From Rothia sp. (in: high G+C Gram-positive bacteria) (GTDB taxonomy: Bacteria > Actinomycetota > Actinomycetes > Actinomycetales > Micrococcaceae), in assembly GCA_030524105.1 (NCBI GenBank), contig JAUNHE010000011.1, positions 1-45,743 of the forward strand: a stretch of DNA of 45,743 nt, given 5' to 3'. Position 1 is the first letter of the stretch; each line of letters begins with the position of its first letter. Positions 8,419-17,263 of this stretch are shown piece after piece. Under the pieces are notes generated by a model. The model was not told where the DNA came from. It was given only the letters and a program-made list of their open reading frames with translations, and ran no database searches. Both the position numbers and the translations under genes were made by a program.

Positions 8419-9159
8419 TTATTTTTTACCTTGATTGGCAACGGCCTTAATGGCAGCTGAAGCAGCCTCAGGATCCAAATACTCTCCGGGTTTAACCGGC
8501 TTAAAGTCTTGGTCCAGCTCGTAATGCAGGGGAATACCCGTCGGAATATTTAAGCCAGCAATATCGGCATCAGAAATTCCATCCAAGTTCTTAACCAGGG
8601 CCCGCAAAGAGTTACCGTGAGCAGCAACCAGCACTGTCTTGCCCTCCCGCAAATCCGGCTTAATATCGGACTCCCAGTAGGGCAGCATCCGCTCCAGAAC
8701 ATCCTTAAGGCACTCAGTTGCCGGAGCCTGCTCCAGCTGGGCGTAGCGAGGGTCGTGAGCCTGAGAAAATTCATCATCCTCAGCGATAGGCGGTGGCGGC
8801 ACATCGTAGGAGCGACGCCAGGTCATAAACTGCTCTTCGCCATAGGTTGCCAGAGTCTGCGACTTGTCCTTACCCTGTAGGGCACCGTAGTGGCGCTCAT
8901 TGAGCCGCCAGCTTCTTTTAACCGGAATCCACAACCGGTCCGCAGCGTCTAGGGCCAGGTTAGCTGTGTTAATAGCGCGACGTTGCAGGGAAGTGTGCAC
9001 CACGTCAGGAAGGAGGCCGTGCTCTTTAAGCAGGTGGCCACCCCGCCGGGCTTCCTCCTGGCCCTGAGCCGTCAGGGCAACATCTACCCAGCCGGTAAAT
9101 AGGTTTTTCTCATTCCATTCTGACTGCCCGTGGCGGAGCAGAATCAAGGTGTAAGTCAT
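8419..9159 (-). CDS. gpmA: 2,3-bisphosphoglycerate-dependent phosphoglycerate mutase
   Basis: Glycolytic and gluconeogenic enzyme, 246 residues, interconverting 3- and 2-phosphoglycerate through a phosphohistidine. The catalytic [10 protein letters not shown] motif is at residues 7-16, the substrate-binding GWVDVALT and [11 protein letters not shown] segments follow, and the second histidine is in [14 protein letters not shown]. The ATG at 9159 has AGAGGGATAG upstream. It is the last gene of a three-gene minus-strand run with DUF2516 and a trans-sulfuration enzyme. With pckG elsewhere in the window it would serve both directions of central carbon flow. Confidence 0.96.
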   Translation of the reverse strand: MTYTLILLRHGQSEWNEKNLFTGWVDVALTAQGQEEARRGGHLLKEHGLLPDVVHTSLQRRAINTANLALDAADRLWIPVKRSWRLNERHYGALQGKDKSQTLATYGEEQFMTWRRSYDVPPPPIAEDDEFSQAHDPRYAQLEQAPATECLKDVLERMLPYWESDIKPDLREGKTVLVAAHGNSLRALVKNLDGISDADIAGLNIPTGIPLHYELDQDFKPVKPGEYLDPEAASAAIKAVANQGKK

Positions 9160-9185
9160 ACTATCCCTCTTCTATTTATCAAAAA

Positions 9186-9485
9186 CTAGCGTCGCGTAGA
9201 AACAGCGGGCCTCACATCGGCCATAAAAACCCCTGCTGCAACCGCGGCAGCCAACTGCGTCAAAACCGAGTTATAGCCGGTAAAGCAGGCAAGAGCAGAA
9301 AAAACAGTGCAGGCTGCCGTCACGGAAACCCAGAAAGTTTTACTCCGCTTAAAAGCGCTCTGATAAGCGTAGGCGCTGGCCCGCAGAGCTTCAAACAGGG
9401 CCCAGACAGACATCACAAAGACAACCGCAGAGAAAACCCTCACGGATAAAACGGTAAAAGTATCAATAAGATCTACGGGACTCAC
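9186..9485 (-). CDS. DUF2516 family membrane protein
   Basis: A 99-residue protein with two or three predicted transmembrane segments: residues about 10-32, 50-68 and 72-90. The ending FMADVRPAV matches the conserved end of the actinobacterial DUF2516 family (typically LxDVRPA). Function unknown. The start is a GTG at 9485 with GGTAAGG upstream. The gaps are 16 bases from the upstream trans-sulfuration gene and 26 bases to gpmA, so it is probably cotranscribed with both. Confidence 0.8.
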   Translation of the reverse strand: MSPVDLIDTFTVLSVRVFSAVVFVMSVWALFEALRASAYAYQSAFKRSKTFWVSVTAACTVFSALACFTGYNSVLTQLAAAVAAGVFMADVRPAVSTRR

Positions 9486-9501
9486 AGCATCAACCTTACC
9501 C

Positions 9502-10698
9502 TCACTGGACCAGGGATGCGAGCGCCTGCTCTAGATCCCGGTATAGATCCTGGGCACTTTCTATTCCCACCGCAAGCCGTAACAGGGATTCTGGAATAGA
9601 GTCTGGCTCTAGACCGTGCCGGCGGCGACGCTCAATCAGGGATTCCACTCCGCCTAGGCTGGTTCCGGGTGTCCAGATTTTTAGGCGTTTTACAACCTCT
9701 TCTGTCTCGACTGCCCCCGCCTTAAGGACGATGCACAAGACAGCCCCGTATCCCTTCATCTGTTTTTTGGCTCGCTGGTGGCCAGGGTCCTGGCTTAAGC
9801 CGGGGTAGCGTACCTGGGCAACTGCCGGGTGCTGCTGCAGTTTTTGAGCCAGGTAGTGGGCGTTTTCCATAGCTTTGTTGACTCTCAGGGCTAGGGTGCG
9901 TATACCCCGTAGCCCCAGCCAGGCTTCAAAGGGGCCAGCTATTGCTCCGTGGCTGGTGCGGTGCTGGTACATGGCTTTGTGCAGCTCCTCATTGGAGGTG
10001 ACGCTAATGCCTAGCAGAACGTCTGAGTGTCCGGCAAGATATTTGGTGGCCGAGTGCACCACGATGTCTGCCCCCAGGGCCAGGGGCTGCTGGACCAGGG
10101 GGGTAGAAAAGGTGTTGTCGACGGCGCTAACGATTCCTAATTTTTTGGCTTCGGCCAGGATAGCCGGAAGATCGGCAACCTCTAGCATGGGGTTGGTGGG
10201 GCTTTCAAGCCAGAGCAGTACCTTGGGGGCACTGTAGTTAATGTTCTGGGGGGTGCAGCCCTTTTCTTGGGCGGCTTTCCTCAGGTCGGCAAGGACTGAG
10301 GGGGTATCTTCAATGTCCAGGCGGACCAGCTGGGAGACAATGCCGCGTTCTTGGAGTTTCTCGGCAATGGTGACGCTGGCCATGTAGGTGTGTTTGGGAA
10401 GCAGGATGGTTGCTCCAACCGGAACAAGTTCCATAACAGCTGCAACGGCTGCCATGCCTGAGGCAAAGAGCAGACCGGGTAGTTGCGCCCCCTCTAGGTC
10501 TGCGACGACTTCTTCAAGGCCGTTCCAGCTGGGGTTATCAAACCGGGCGTAGACAAGGTTTTCTCGGCTGACGGTGCCGGTTCCACGAAAGGTGGAGGAG
10601 AGAACAACCGGTGGGTTGACCGGGGCGTCGTGCTCGTGATCGGGGCGGCCGCTACTGACGACCAGGGTTTCTGGAGTGTATTCTTGCTCTTTGCTCAT
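9502..10698 (-). CDS. Trans-sulfuration PLP enzyme (cystathionine gamma-synthase/lyase family)
   Basis: A 398-residue Cys/Met-metabolism enzyme using pyridoxal phosphate. The cofactor-binding lysine is in VVHSATKYLAGHSD; other hallmarks are YARFDNPSWNGLE, LFASGMAA, LLWLESPTNP and DNTFSTP near residue 190, and the C-terminal SLGGVESLIE and LLRLAVGIE. These fit gamma-synthases and gamma-lyases alike; sequence reading alone cannot separate them, so I give no symbol. The ATG at 10698 is preferred to an upstream GTG at 10734, which only adds a short basic leader. It heads a run with DUF2516 and gpmA and diverges from tmk. Confidence 0.85.
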   Translation of the reverse strand: MSKEQEYTPETLVVSSGRPDHEHDAPVNPPVVLSSTFRGTGTVSRENLVYARFDNPSWNGLEEVVADLEGAQLPGLLFASGMAAVAAVMELVPVGATILLPKHTYMASVTIAEKLQERGIVSQLVRLDIEDTPSVLADLRKAAQEKGCTPQNINYSAPKVLLWLESPTNPMLEVADLPAILAEAKKLGIVSAVDNTFSTPLVQQPLALGADIVVHSATKYLAGHSDVLLGISVTSNEELHKAMYQHRTSHGAIAGPFEAWLGLRGIRTLALRVNKAMENAHYLAQKLQQHPAVAQVRYPGLSQDPGHQRAKKQMKGYGAVLCIVLKAGAVETEEVVKRLKIWTPGTSLGGVESLIERRRRHGLEPDSIPESLLRLAVGIESAQDLYRDLEQALASLVQ

Positions 10699-10831
10699 AG
10701 CCTTTAGCCTACGCTGACTTTTTCTCTGCCGCACAGTCTATGGTCTTGAGCAGAAACATATCGTCAAAGTGCTGGGGAGTTTGCTGCGCTGATGCTGCTG
10801 CTTCTGGACAGCCCTTGCTACCCTGGTATGT

Positions 10832-11524
10832 GTGAATGATTCGCTCCACTATACCCCGGCCTGCTCGGATCAGCTAGCTCCAGCCCAGCAACTGAGCCCG
10901 GGTTATTTTATTGTCTTTGAAGGTGGCGATGGGGCCGGTAAATCTACCCAAATCCGTTTGCTGAACCAGACTCTGCAGGGAGCCGGCTGGCAGGTGACTC
11001 TCAGCAGGGAGCCGGGTGGCACTGCTATTGGGGAGAAGCTGCGCCAGCTGGTGCTTGATGGGACCAAGACCGGTTTGGACGGGCGGGCTGAGGCCTTGAT
11101 TTTTGCTGCCTCCCGGGCTGCCCATGCGCAGGAGGTCATTAGGCCGGCCTTAGCTGCCGGCCATATTGTGCTGTGTGACCGCTATATTGATTCGTCGCTA
11201 GCCTACCAGGGGGCCGGACGCGGCCTGGGGGTTGATAATGTGCGTCAGCTTAATCTTTGGGCAACCCAAAATCTGCTGCCAGATTTGACTATTCTGCTGG
11301 ATCTTCCCCTTGAGCTGGGGCGAGCACGGGCCGGTAGCCGCGGGCAGGCGGACCGGATGGAAGCGGAGTCGGATCAGTTTCACCGGGTTTTGGGGCAGAC
11401 TTACCGGGACCTGGCTACCCAGAATCCGGAGCGTTACGCTCTGATCGACGCCTCGGCCACTATTGAGCAGATACACCAGCAGGTGAAGCAGGCTGTATCC
11501 AAGCTCATTAAGGAAGAGCAATGA
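10832..11524 (+). CDS. tmk: Thymidylate kinase
   Basis: Phosphorylates dTMP to dTDP with ATP for DNA synthesis. The 230-residue product has the P-loop EGGDGAGKST at about residues 31-40, the DRY-type motif LCDRYIDSSLAYQG, and the LID region AGSRGQADRME. About 25 residues before the P-loop region exceed the usual N-terminus, but no later start codon is available, so the GTG at 10832 is kept. Its TGA overlaps the ATG of holB (ATGA), so the two are translationally coupled, as in many actinobacteria. Confidence 0.94.
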   Translation: MNDSLHYTPACSDQLAPAQQLSPGYFIVFEGGDGAGKSTQIRLLNQTLQGAGWQVTLSREPGGTAIGEKLRQLVLDGTKTGLDGRAEALIFAASRAAHAQEVIRPALAAGHIVLCDRYIDSSLAYQGAGRGLGVDNVRQLNLWATQNLLPDLTILLDLPLELGRARAGSRGQADRMEAESDQFHRVLGQTYRDLATQNPERYALIDASATIEQIHQQVKQAVSKLIKEEQ

Positions 11525-12651
11525 CACTCTGGCAAGATATTGTTGGCCAGCCCCGGGCGGTAGAGCAGCTGACCAGGGCGGCAGCAAGCCCTGCCCCCGC
11601 TCATGCCTGGCTGCTAACGGGTCCACCGGGTTCGGGCCGCTCTAGTGCTGCCCTAGCCTTTGCCGCTGCCCTGCTCTGCCAGGAGCAAGAAGGCGGTTGT
11701 GGTAACTGCCGGTCCTGCCATACCGTTCTTAAAGGTAGTCACGCCGACCTCACCTTTTTCTCAACCGAAAATATGCACATTACTATCGACCAGGCGCGGG
11801 AGCTGGTTGTTCTCTCCCAGGATCGTCCTTCGGTGGGTCGCTGGCGGATCATTATTGTAGAAGATGCTGACAGGATGCCAGAGCGCACCTCAAATGTGCT
11901 TCTCAAAGCTATTGAGGAGCCGCCGCCGCAAACCATATGGCTCCTGTGCGCCCCTTCCCCAGCGGATGTGCTCATTACCATAAGGTCCCGCTGCCGGATG
12001 GTAGGGCTGCAAGTGCCGCCCCTGGCTGAGGTGGCTGCCTTGTTGGTGCGCCGGGATAAGGTTCAGCCAGATCTTGCCCGTCACTGTGCCAGCCTAGCCC
12101 AGGGGCATGTGGGTGTGGCCCGCCGGCTAGCCCTGGACCCGCAGGCCTTAGCACGCCGTGAAAAAGTGGTGCAGCTGCCCTTGACGGTTCAGTCTGTTCC
12201 CTCAGCCATGGCAGCAGCTGAGCAGTTGATTGATATTGCTGAGCAAGAAGCTGCCGCTGATGCCCAGGAACGCAATGAGGCTGAGCGGGCAGAGCTGCTC
12301 ACCGTCCTAGGTATCCAGGAGGGGCAAGAAGTTAACCCTTCCTTGCGCTCCCAGCTGCGCCAGCTAGAGGACGACCAAAAACGCCGGGCCCGCCGGATTA
12401 AGACAGACACGCTGGATCGGTTTCTGATCGATATTCAGACGGTTTTTAGGGACGTCATGACGCTACAGCTCAACACGGGATCAGCCCTGATTAACAGCCA
12501 TCTAGAGCAGGAACTTAAAAGTTTTGCCGCTGCGAGCACTGCCAGCAAAACCTTAGCCCACCTTGACACCGTGGCCTTAACGCGCCGACGCATCTGCACC
12601 AACGCCAGCGCCCGGCTAGCCTTCGAAGCCATGCTAACCTCACTGCTCTAG
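11521..12651 (+). CDS. holB: DNA polymerase III delta' subunit
   Basis: Clamp-loader subunit of the replicative polymerase, 376 residues. Seen in order: an AAA+ module with the degenerate P-loop GPPGSGRSSAAL typical of delta', a zinc module with cysteines in CQEQEGGCGNCRSC, a Walker B-like region IIIVEDADRM, and sensor-type segment NVLLKAIEEPPPQTIW. The C-terminal half is helical and charged, consistent with the collar domain. Overlap with tmk shows joint expression. The minus-strand UPF0210 gene follows tail to tail 36 bases further on. Confidence 0.93.
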   Translation: MTLWQDIVGQPRAVEQLTRAAASPAPAHAWLLTGPPGSGRSSAALAFAAALLCQEQEGGCGNCRSCHTVLKGSHADLTFFSTENMHITIDQARELVVLSQDRPSVGRWRIIIVEDADRMPERTSNVLLKAIEEPPPQTIWLLCAPSPADVLITIRSRCRMVGLQVPPLAEVAALLVRRDKVQPDLARHCASLAQGHVGVARRLALDPQALARREKVVQLPLTVQSVPSAMAAAEQLIDIAEQEAAADAQERNEAERAELLTVLGIQEGQEVNPSLRSQLRQLEDDQKRRARRIKTDTLDRFLIDIQTVFRDVMTLQLNTGSALINSHLEQELKSFAAASTASKTLAHLDTVALTRRRICTNASARLAFEAMLTSLL

Positions 12652-12687
12652 CCAGGACGCACCTACCCCAAGGCGGCGGTGCTGCCC

Positions 12688-14052
12688 TTAGTTACGCAGG
12701 CCGTGCAGGGGGGCCGGGATGCGTCCCTGCCGGGCAATAAAAGCTTCCGCCTGGCCCCGGTGAACCGGCAGCACCGGTGCCCGCCCTAATAGACCCCCAA
12801 ATTCCACGGTATCTCCCACATCCAGGCCAATAGCCGGGATAATTCGGACCGCCGTGGTCTTATGATTCATGACGCCGATAGCTGCTTCGTCCGCGATAAT
12901 GGCCGCCAGTGTAGCTGCCCTGGTATCACCGGGCACCGCCACCATATCCAAACCTACCGAGCAGATAGCTGTCATAGCTTCAAGCTTATCCAAACTAATT
13001 TTTCCGGCAGCGGCAGCTTGGATCATGCCAATATCTTCAGAGACCGGGATAAAGGAACCAGACAGTCCGCCTACCCGGGAGCAAGCCATCAAGCCTCCTT
13101 TTTTGACCGCGTCGTTGAGCAAAGCAAGGGCGGCAGTCGTCCCGTGGGTACCCACGTGCTCCAAACCCATTTCTTCAAGCAGATGAGCCACCGAGTCACC
13201 CACTTCAGCCGTGGGAGCCAGGGAGAGATCAACAATGCCAAACTCTACCCCCAGCCGCTGCCCCGCCAAGGTGCCAACCAGCTGGCCCACCCGGGTAATT
13301 TTAAAGGCAGCCTTTTTGATAGCTTCGGCACAGACATCGAAGGGCTCACCCTGCACCTTCTCTAAGGCCCTTTTAACAACACCGGGCCCAGAAACCCCCA
13401 CCGATACCACGGTGTCGGCTTCTTGAACCCCGTGAAAGGCTCCCGCCATAAAAGGGTTGTCGGAGACGGCATTGGCAAAGACCACCAGCTTTGCGCAGCC
13501 AAACCCGTGGCTGTCAGCCGAGCCCTCTGCCGTTGCCCTGATTACCTGCCCCATCTTAGCCAGCGCCGACATATTAATACCGGCCCGACTAGAGCCAATA
13601 TTGACCGAGGCGCACACCAGATCTGTCTGGTTAAGAGCCTGGGGTATAGACTCCATCAGCTTGATATCCGCCGGAGTGCACCCTTTATCCACCAGGGCAG
13701 TGTAGCCGCCAATAAAATTGACGCCCACAGCCCGGGCAGCCCGGTCCAGGGTCTGAGCAAATTTAAAGTAGTCCCTGTCCTGGCTGGCCCCGGCAACCAG
13801 GGCTATAGGGGTCACCGAAATTCTTTTATTAATAATGGGGATGCCCAGCTCAGTCTCGATACCCTGGGCTACTTCTACCAGGCGGGCTGCCCGGCTAGTA
13901 ATTTTTTGGTAGATCTTTTGGCGGGCGCGCTCGCCGTCGCTATCTGCACAGTCCAGCAGGCTGATTCCCATAGTGACGGTCCTAATATCCAGTTTGTCTT
14001 CCTCGATCATCTGGATTGTTTCAAGGATGTTGGCGTTACGGTCAATAAGCAC
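12688..14052 (-). CDS. UPF0210 (DUF711, PFL-family) protein
   Basis: A 454-residue cytosolic protein of the widespread DUF711/UPF0210 group, whose fold relates to pyruvate formate-lyase-like barrels; the reaction is not known. It is rich in Gly/Ala motifs such as [50 protein letters not shown] and [17 protein letters not shown]. The start is a GTG at 14052 with AGGAG upstream. The small ACT-domain gene lies just 9 bases before it, a pairing conserved in many bacteria that suggests ligand sensing by the ACT protein. Length is typical of the family. Confidence 0.9.
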   Translation of the reverse strand: MLIDRNANILETIQMIEEDKLDIRTVTMGISLLDCADSDGERARQKIYQKITSRAARLVEVAQGIETELGIPIINKRISVTPIALVAGASQDRDYFKFAQTLDRAARAVGVNFIGGYTALVDKGCTPADIKLMESIPQALNQTDLVCASVNIGSSRAGINMSALAKMGQVIRATAEGSADSHGFGCAKLVVFANAVSDNPFMAGAFHGVQEADTVVSVGVSGPGVVKRALEKVQGEPFDVCAEAIKKAAFKITRVGQLVGTLAGQRLGVEFGIVDLSLAPTAEVGDSVAHLLEEMGLEHVGTHGTTAALALLNDAVKKGGLMACSRVGGLSGSFIPVSEDIGMIQAAAAGKISLDKLEAMTAICSVGLDMVAVPGDTRAATLAAIIADEAAIGVMNHKTTAVRIIPAIGLDVGDTVEFGGLLGRAPVLPVHRGQAEAFIARQGRIPAPLHGLRN

Positions 14053-14061
14053 AGCAGGCTC

Positions 14062-14331
14062 CTAGAGGGTGTGCATGGCGTCGAAGATCGCTTCGGACTG
14101 GATACGGATCTGTAGTTTTTCCTGCTGGGCTACCTGCTCCAGGGCCTCTTGAAGCTGCTGGATGCTCTGCTGGGAATCGTCAAAACTAGCCTGCATGATC
14201 ATGGTGAAGTACTGGTCCATGAGTGTCTGGGAAATATTGATGATATTGACCCGGTGTTCTGCGAGTTTTCCGGCCACAGCCGCAACAATGCCTTCATGGT
14301 CATGGCCTGTCACAGTCAAAATAATCTTCAC
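14062..14331 (-). CDS. ACT domain protein (UPF0237)
   Basis: An 89-residue single ACT-domain protein beginning KIILTVTGHDHEGIVAAVAG, the typical beta-alpha-beta ligand-binding start. A second helix and strand follow (NIINISQTLMDQYFTMIMQA). Such domains bind small ligands, usually amino acids. The start is a GTG at 14331 with AAGGTAG upstream. It precedes and is probably cotranscribed with the UPF0210 gene; the pair recurs across Gram-positive bacteria. The ligand is unknown. Confidence 0.88.
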   Translation of the reverse strand: MKIILTVTGHDHEGIVAAVAGKLAEHRVNIINISQTLMDQYFTMIMQASFDDSQQSIQQLQEALEQVAQQEKLQIRIQSEAIFDAMHTL

Positions 14332-14485
14332 GGCGCTACCTTAAGTTGGTGGGATCTTTCTGGGGGATCGGGACTGAGCTCCAGCTGCCCTAGTCCAGAT
14401 TACGCGATTTAGAGGGGCTTGTCCTGACCTGGGAAGTTTAAGCAGCAGAAGGCAAGAGCCGGCCATGAAGATTCTTTACCCACTG

Positions 14486-14515
14486 TGACTTGTTATTTCT
14501 TTAAATAACGTGTCA
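14486..14515. promoter_or_regulatory. Operator-like palindrome upstream of the sulfur-import genes
   Basis: TGACTTGTTATTT (14486-14498) and AAATAACGTGTCA (14503-14515) form 13-base inverted arms, 11 of 13 matching, around a 4-base centre, about 50 bases before the transporter start. It may bind a thiol- or persulfide-responsive repressor; that is inference. Confidence 0.4.
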
Positions 14516-14563
14516 TGTCTTGGGGGCTAGAACTTGGGCTGGACAAGGGGCTACCTTGGGCAC

Positions 14564-15667
14564 ATGCTTATTTCAGGATTGATTGTAGGATTAGTATTTG
14601 GCTTCATCCTGCAGCGTGGCCGTTTCTGCGTTACCGGTGCCTTTAGAGACCTCTGGGTTGCAAAAAGTACCTGGTGGCTTGGCGCTTTTATAAGTGCGGT
14701 AGCGGTAGAGGCTGTTGGTGTTGCCCTGCTTAATAGCCTGGGGGTTATTGATGTCTCCGCTGCAGTGAGCCAGTTTTCTCCGCTAGCCACTATTGCTGGC
14801 GGCCTTATTTTTGGGTTTGGGATTGTTCTTGCCGGTGGCTGCGCTACCGGAACCTACTACCGGGCAGGTGAGGGCCTTATTGGGTCCTGGTTTGCTCTCA
14901 TGACCTACGCCCTCTTTGCCGCTGTCTTTAAGTACGGTCCTCTGGCCGAGGTCACCAAAACTATCCGTTCTTGGGAGGTGAGCGGCAAGGCAACGATTGA
15001 TCAGAGCCTAGGTATTTCTCCCTGGATTCTGGTTATTTTTTTGGTTCTGCTCGCTGGCGCCTGGGCCTATAAGAATCTGACTAAACCCAAACTTCCTGTA
15101 GCCCGGTTAGAGCCAGAAAAAACGGGTCTTGCCCATCTTCTCTTTGAAAAAGCCTGGAATCCTTATGCCACCGCTGTCCTGGTTGGGCTGGTAGCTATCC
15201 TAGCTTTCCCTGCCAGCTGGGCTACCGGGCGCGAGGGTGGCCTGAGCGTCACCACTCCCAGCGCTAATTCGGTGCGCTTTTTAACAACGGGAGACACAGC
15301 AGCCATTGATTGGGGTGTGCTTCTGGTGATTGGCATCCTCTTAGGGTCCTACGGGGCAGCTCGGGCCAGTGGAGAGTTTAAGCTGCGGGTTCCGGATGCA
15401 AGCACTATGGTCAAGTCCGGAATTGGTGGTGTTCTGATGGGTTGGGGCGCTGCCTGGGCCGGTGGGTGCTCTATTGGTAACGGGCTGGTTGAAACAGCCA
15501 TGTTTTCTTGGCAAGGTTGGGTGAGCCTGCTTTCCATGATCTTAGGCACCGGTATTGCAGCCCAATTTTTTGTTATCCCCCGGGGGAAAGCTAAAGCGGC
15601 AGGCCAGTCTAGTCTGACCAAAAGTTCTGCTTCACAGCTTCCACACACGATAAAGGAGAAAGTATAG
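14564..15667 (+). CDS. YeeE/YedE-family sulfur (thiosulfate-type) transporter
   Basis: Integral membrane protein of about 367 residues with many transmembrane helices. YeeE-type proteins import thiosulfate, and related YedE proteins act in selenium or sulfur uptake. The substrate-contact cysteines appear in RGRFCVTGAFRD, GGCATGTYYRAGEG and GGCSIGNGLV, matching the repeated family motifs in both halves. I prefer the ATG at 14564; a TTG at 14534 would add ten residues. Its stop overlaps the start of a TusA-family gene by one base, an established pairing in which TusA accepts the imported sulfur. Exact substrate (thiosulfate, sulfide or selenium species) is not decided by sequence. Confidence 0.88.
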   Translation: MLISGLIVGLVFGFILQRGRFCVTGAFRDLWVAKSTWWLGAFISAVAVEAVGVALLNSLGVIDVSAAVSQFSPLATIAGGLIFGFGIVLAGGCATGTYYRAGEGLIGSWFALMTYALFAAVFKYGPLAEVTKTIRSWEVSGKATIDQSLGISPWILVIFLVLLAGAWAYKNLTKPKLPVARLEPEKTGLAHLLFEKAWNPYATAVLVGLVAILAFPASWATGREGGLSVTTPSANSVRFLTTGDTAAIDWGVLLVIGILLGSYGAARASGEFKLRVPDASTMVKSGIGGVLMGWGAAWAGGCSIGNGLVETAMFSWQGWVSLLSMILGTGIAAQFFVIPRGKAKAAGQSSLTKSSASQLPHTIKEKV

Positions 15668-15894
15668 TGGCAACACACGTTTTAGAAACTGATGGGATGG
15701 TTTGCCCCTTCCCTGTGCAGGAGGCCAAGGCGGCCATGGCCGAGCTTAAAAGCGGCGATGAGTTGATCATCAACTTTGATTGCACCCAGGGAACCGAGTC
15801 TATTCCACGCTGGGCGGCAGAAAACGGCTACGGTAGCAAAGATTTTATTAAGCGTGGACCGGCAGAGTGGTCCATTACCGTTATCAAAAACTAG
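15667..15894 (+). CDS. tusA: TusA-family sulfurtransferase
   Basis: A 75-residue SirA/TusA/YedF protein. The single cysteine of the CPxP motif (GMVCPFPVQEAK, Cys13) would carry the persulfide. The rest fits the small two-layer fold, including a GTESIPRWAAENGY segment. The GTG start overlaps the transporter stop and has an AAAGGAGA ribosome-binding site. It most likely takes sulfur delivered by the membrane partner; the downstream acceptor is not encoded nearby. A terminator follows directly. Confidence 0.9.
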   Translation: MATHVLETDGMVCPFPVQEAKAAMAELKSGDELIINFDCTQGTESIPRWAAENGYGSKDFIKRGPAEWSITVIKN

Positions 15895-15912
15895 TCCCGG
15901 TAAAAATACGGC

Positions 15913-15950
15913 GAGGGCAGGCTTCCGCGAGGTTGTCCTGCCCTCTTTTT
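15913..15950 (+). terminator. Rho-independent terminator after tusA
   Basis: GAGGGCAGG (15913-15921) pairs perfectly with CCTGCCCTC (15937-15945), followed by TTTTT. It overlaps the last bases of the convergent manA stop region. Confidence 0.88.
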
Positions 15951-17139
15951 AGCGGTAGCTGGCTAGGTAGGCTTCTCCGGCTCCGCTTATCTTAACCGGG
16001 GTCTGGCTGCCCAGGTGCAAAAGAGCCTGGGTTCCGGTCAGGCTCAGCTTCTGATCTGGGCCGGTAATCTCAAGGCAGCCGCCTACACTCAGCAGGGCGC
16101 TGGTGCCGCTCAGCTCATAGTTAAGCTGCTGGCCCTGGGTTAGGTGCAGTCTGGTCAGGCACATTCTGGGGTCCCAGAGGCTGTAATGACTGATGCCGGC
16201 CGGGCCAGGTTGGGCCTGCTGAATGCGGGGGGCCGGCTGCTGGGGGCTTAAGACCTTAATAAGTTCTTCGGTATCAACGTGTTTGGGGGTCAGGCCTGCC
16301 CGCATGACATTATCGGAAGGATTCATGATCTCAATGACGCTACCCGAAAGGTAGGCATGGATCTGGCCGTCTGGGGTGTGGGCTGCCTGCCCCGGTTTAA
16401 GCTCTAGCAGGTTCATTGTTAGAGCCAGCAAGAGACCTCTATCCCCAGGGTATTTACTGTCAATGACTTCTACCAGCTGCGCTGCTGCTCTCAGCAGGGG
16501 CTCATCATCCCCCGGGTGAGCAGCCAACCAGGCCCTGGCTTGGTTAAGGGTTTGGGCGGTGTAGCGGGCTGCCTCCCCATCTTTAAGCCTGATAATGCTG
16601 GTAAGTATTTCTTTAGCCTGGCCAGCCTGGCAGCTAGCTGCCAGCCAGTCCAGTTCAAAAGCCCGGGCGATTGCCGCTAGCTCCTGCTGGGGCCGTAACC
16701 CGCTAAGAATTTTTGTGTCCGTTAAAGCCAGCACGGTTTCCGGTTTGGAGTGCTGGTCTTTGTAGTTGCGCTGAGGATCGGTAAGTTTGATGCCGGCGGC
16801 GTTTTCTGCCCGGTAACCGGCTTGGGCCTGCTGACTGGTGGGATGCACCTGAATAGACAGTGGAGCCGCTATGGCCAGGATTTTAAGCAGGAAAGGAAAG
16901 GAATCGCTCTCACGCTGGGCCGGTAGAATTCGTTCTGGCTCTGCTGCCACCCACTGGTCCAGTGCAATAGTTTTTTGGTCCAGGAGGGCTAGGGAGGGTC
17001 CTGCCGGGTGGGCACCAACCCAAACTTCTGCTTCCGGTAACTGGGTGGGCTGGGGGATCCCCCGCATTTCAGCCAGGATAGTGTGTGATCCCCAGGCATA
17101 GTTTTGGATGGTATTTTTTAGCCGAACTAGTTGACCCAT
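15949..17139 (-). CDS. manA: Mannose-6-phosphate isomerase, class I
   Basis: Zinc enzyme of 396 residues interconverting fructose-6-P and mannose-6-P. The family start is clear (NYAWGSHTIL at residues 13-22). Zinc-site segments are QVHPTSQQA, the HSKPE element and PDGQIHAYLSG; the catalytic-side arginine region is MRAGLTPKHVD. The ATG at 17139 is the natural start. It diverges from a phosphomannomutase gene across a 124-base region carrying a 28-bp palindrome. Together they lead from fructose-6-P to mannose-1-P for GDP-mannose and mannosylated glycolipids or glycans. Confidence 0.95.
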   Translation of the reverse strand: MGQLVRLKNTIQNYAWGSHTILAEMRGIPQPTQLPEAEVWVGAHPAGPSLALLDQKTIALDQWVAAEPERILPAQRESDSFPFLLKILAIAAPLSIQVHPTSQQAQAGYRAENAAGIKLTDPQRNYKDQHSKPETVLALTDTKILSGLRPQQELAAIARAFELDWLAASCQAGQAKEILTSIIRLKDGEAARYTAQTLNQARAWLAAHPGDDEPLLRAAAQLVEVIDSKYPGDRGLLLALTMNLLELKPGQAAHTPDGQIHAYLSGSVIEIMNPSDNVMRAGLTPKHVDTEELIKVLSPQQPAPRIQQAQPGPAGISHYSLWDPRMCLTRLHLTQGQQLNYELSGTSALLSVGGCLEITGPDQKLSLTGTQALLHLGSQTPVKISGAGEAYLASYR

Positions 17140-17167
17140 GCTCTAAATCCAATCATACGCCTGCAAA

Positions 17168-17195
17168 GTTTTGACCACTATTTAGTGGACAAAAC
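17168..17195. promoter_or_regulatory. 28-bp palindrome in the manA/phosphomannomutase divergent promoter
   Basis: GTTTTGACCACTA (17168-17180) and TAGTGGACAAAAC (17183-17195) form 13-base arms with one mismatch around TT. It is AT-flanked and centred between the two starts, a strong candidate for a dimeric repressor operator controlling both genes. Confidence 0.55.
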
Positions 17196-17263
17196 GAGTG
17201 TTTATCACCATAAGTGGAGGTTAAAAAGAGACTTAAATGACGCCCCGCAGGTAGACTTGCCCT

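Noticed and set aside
13423-14115. Long plus-strand frame of 230 codons opposite UPF0210
   Set aside because: It is antisense to a clear conserved gene and has no recognisable motifs or expression signals.
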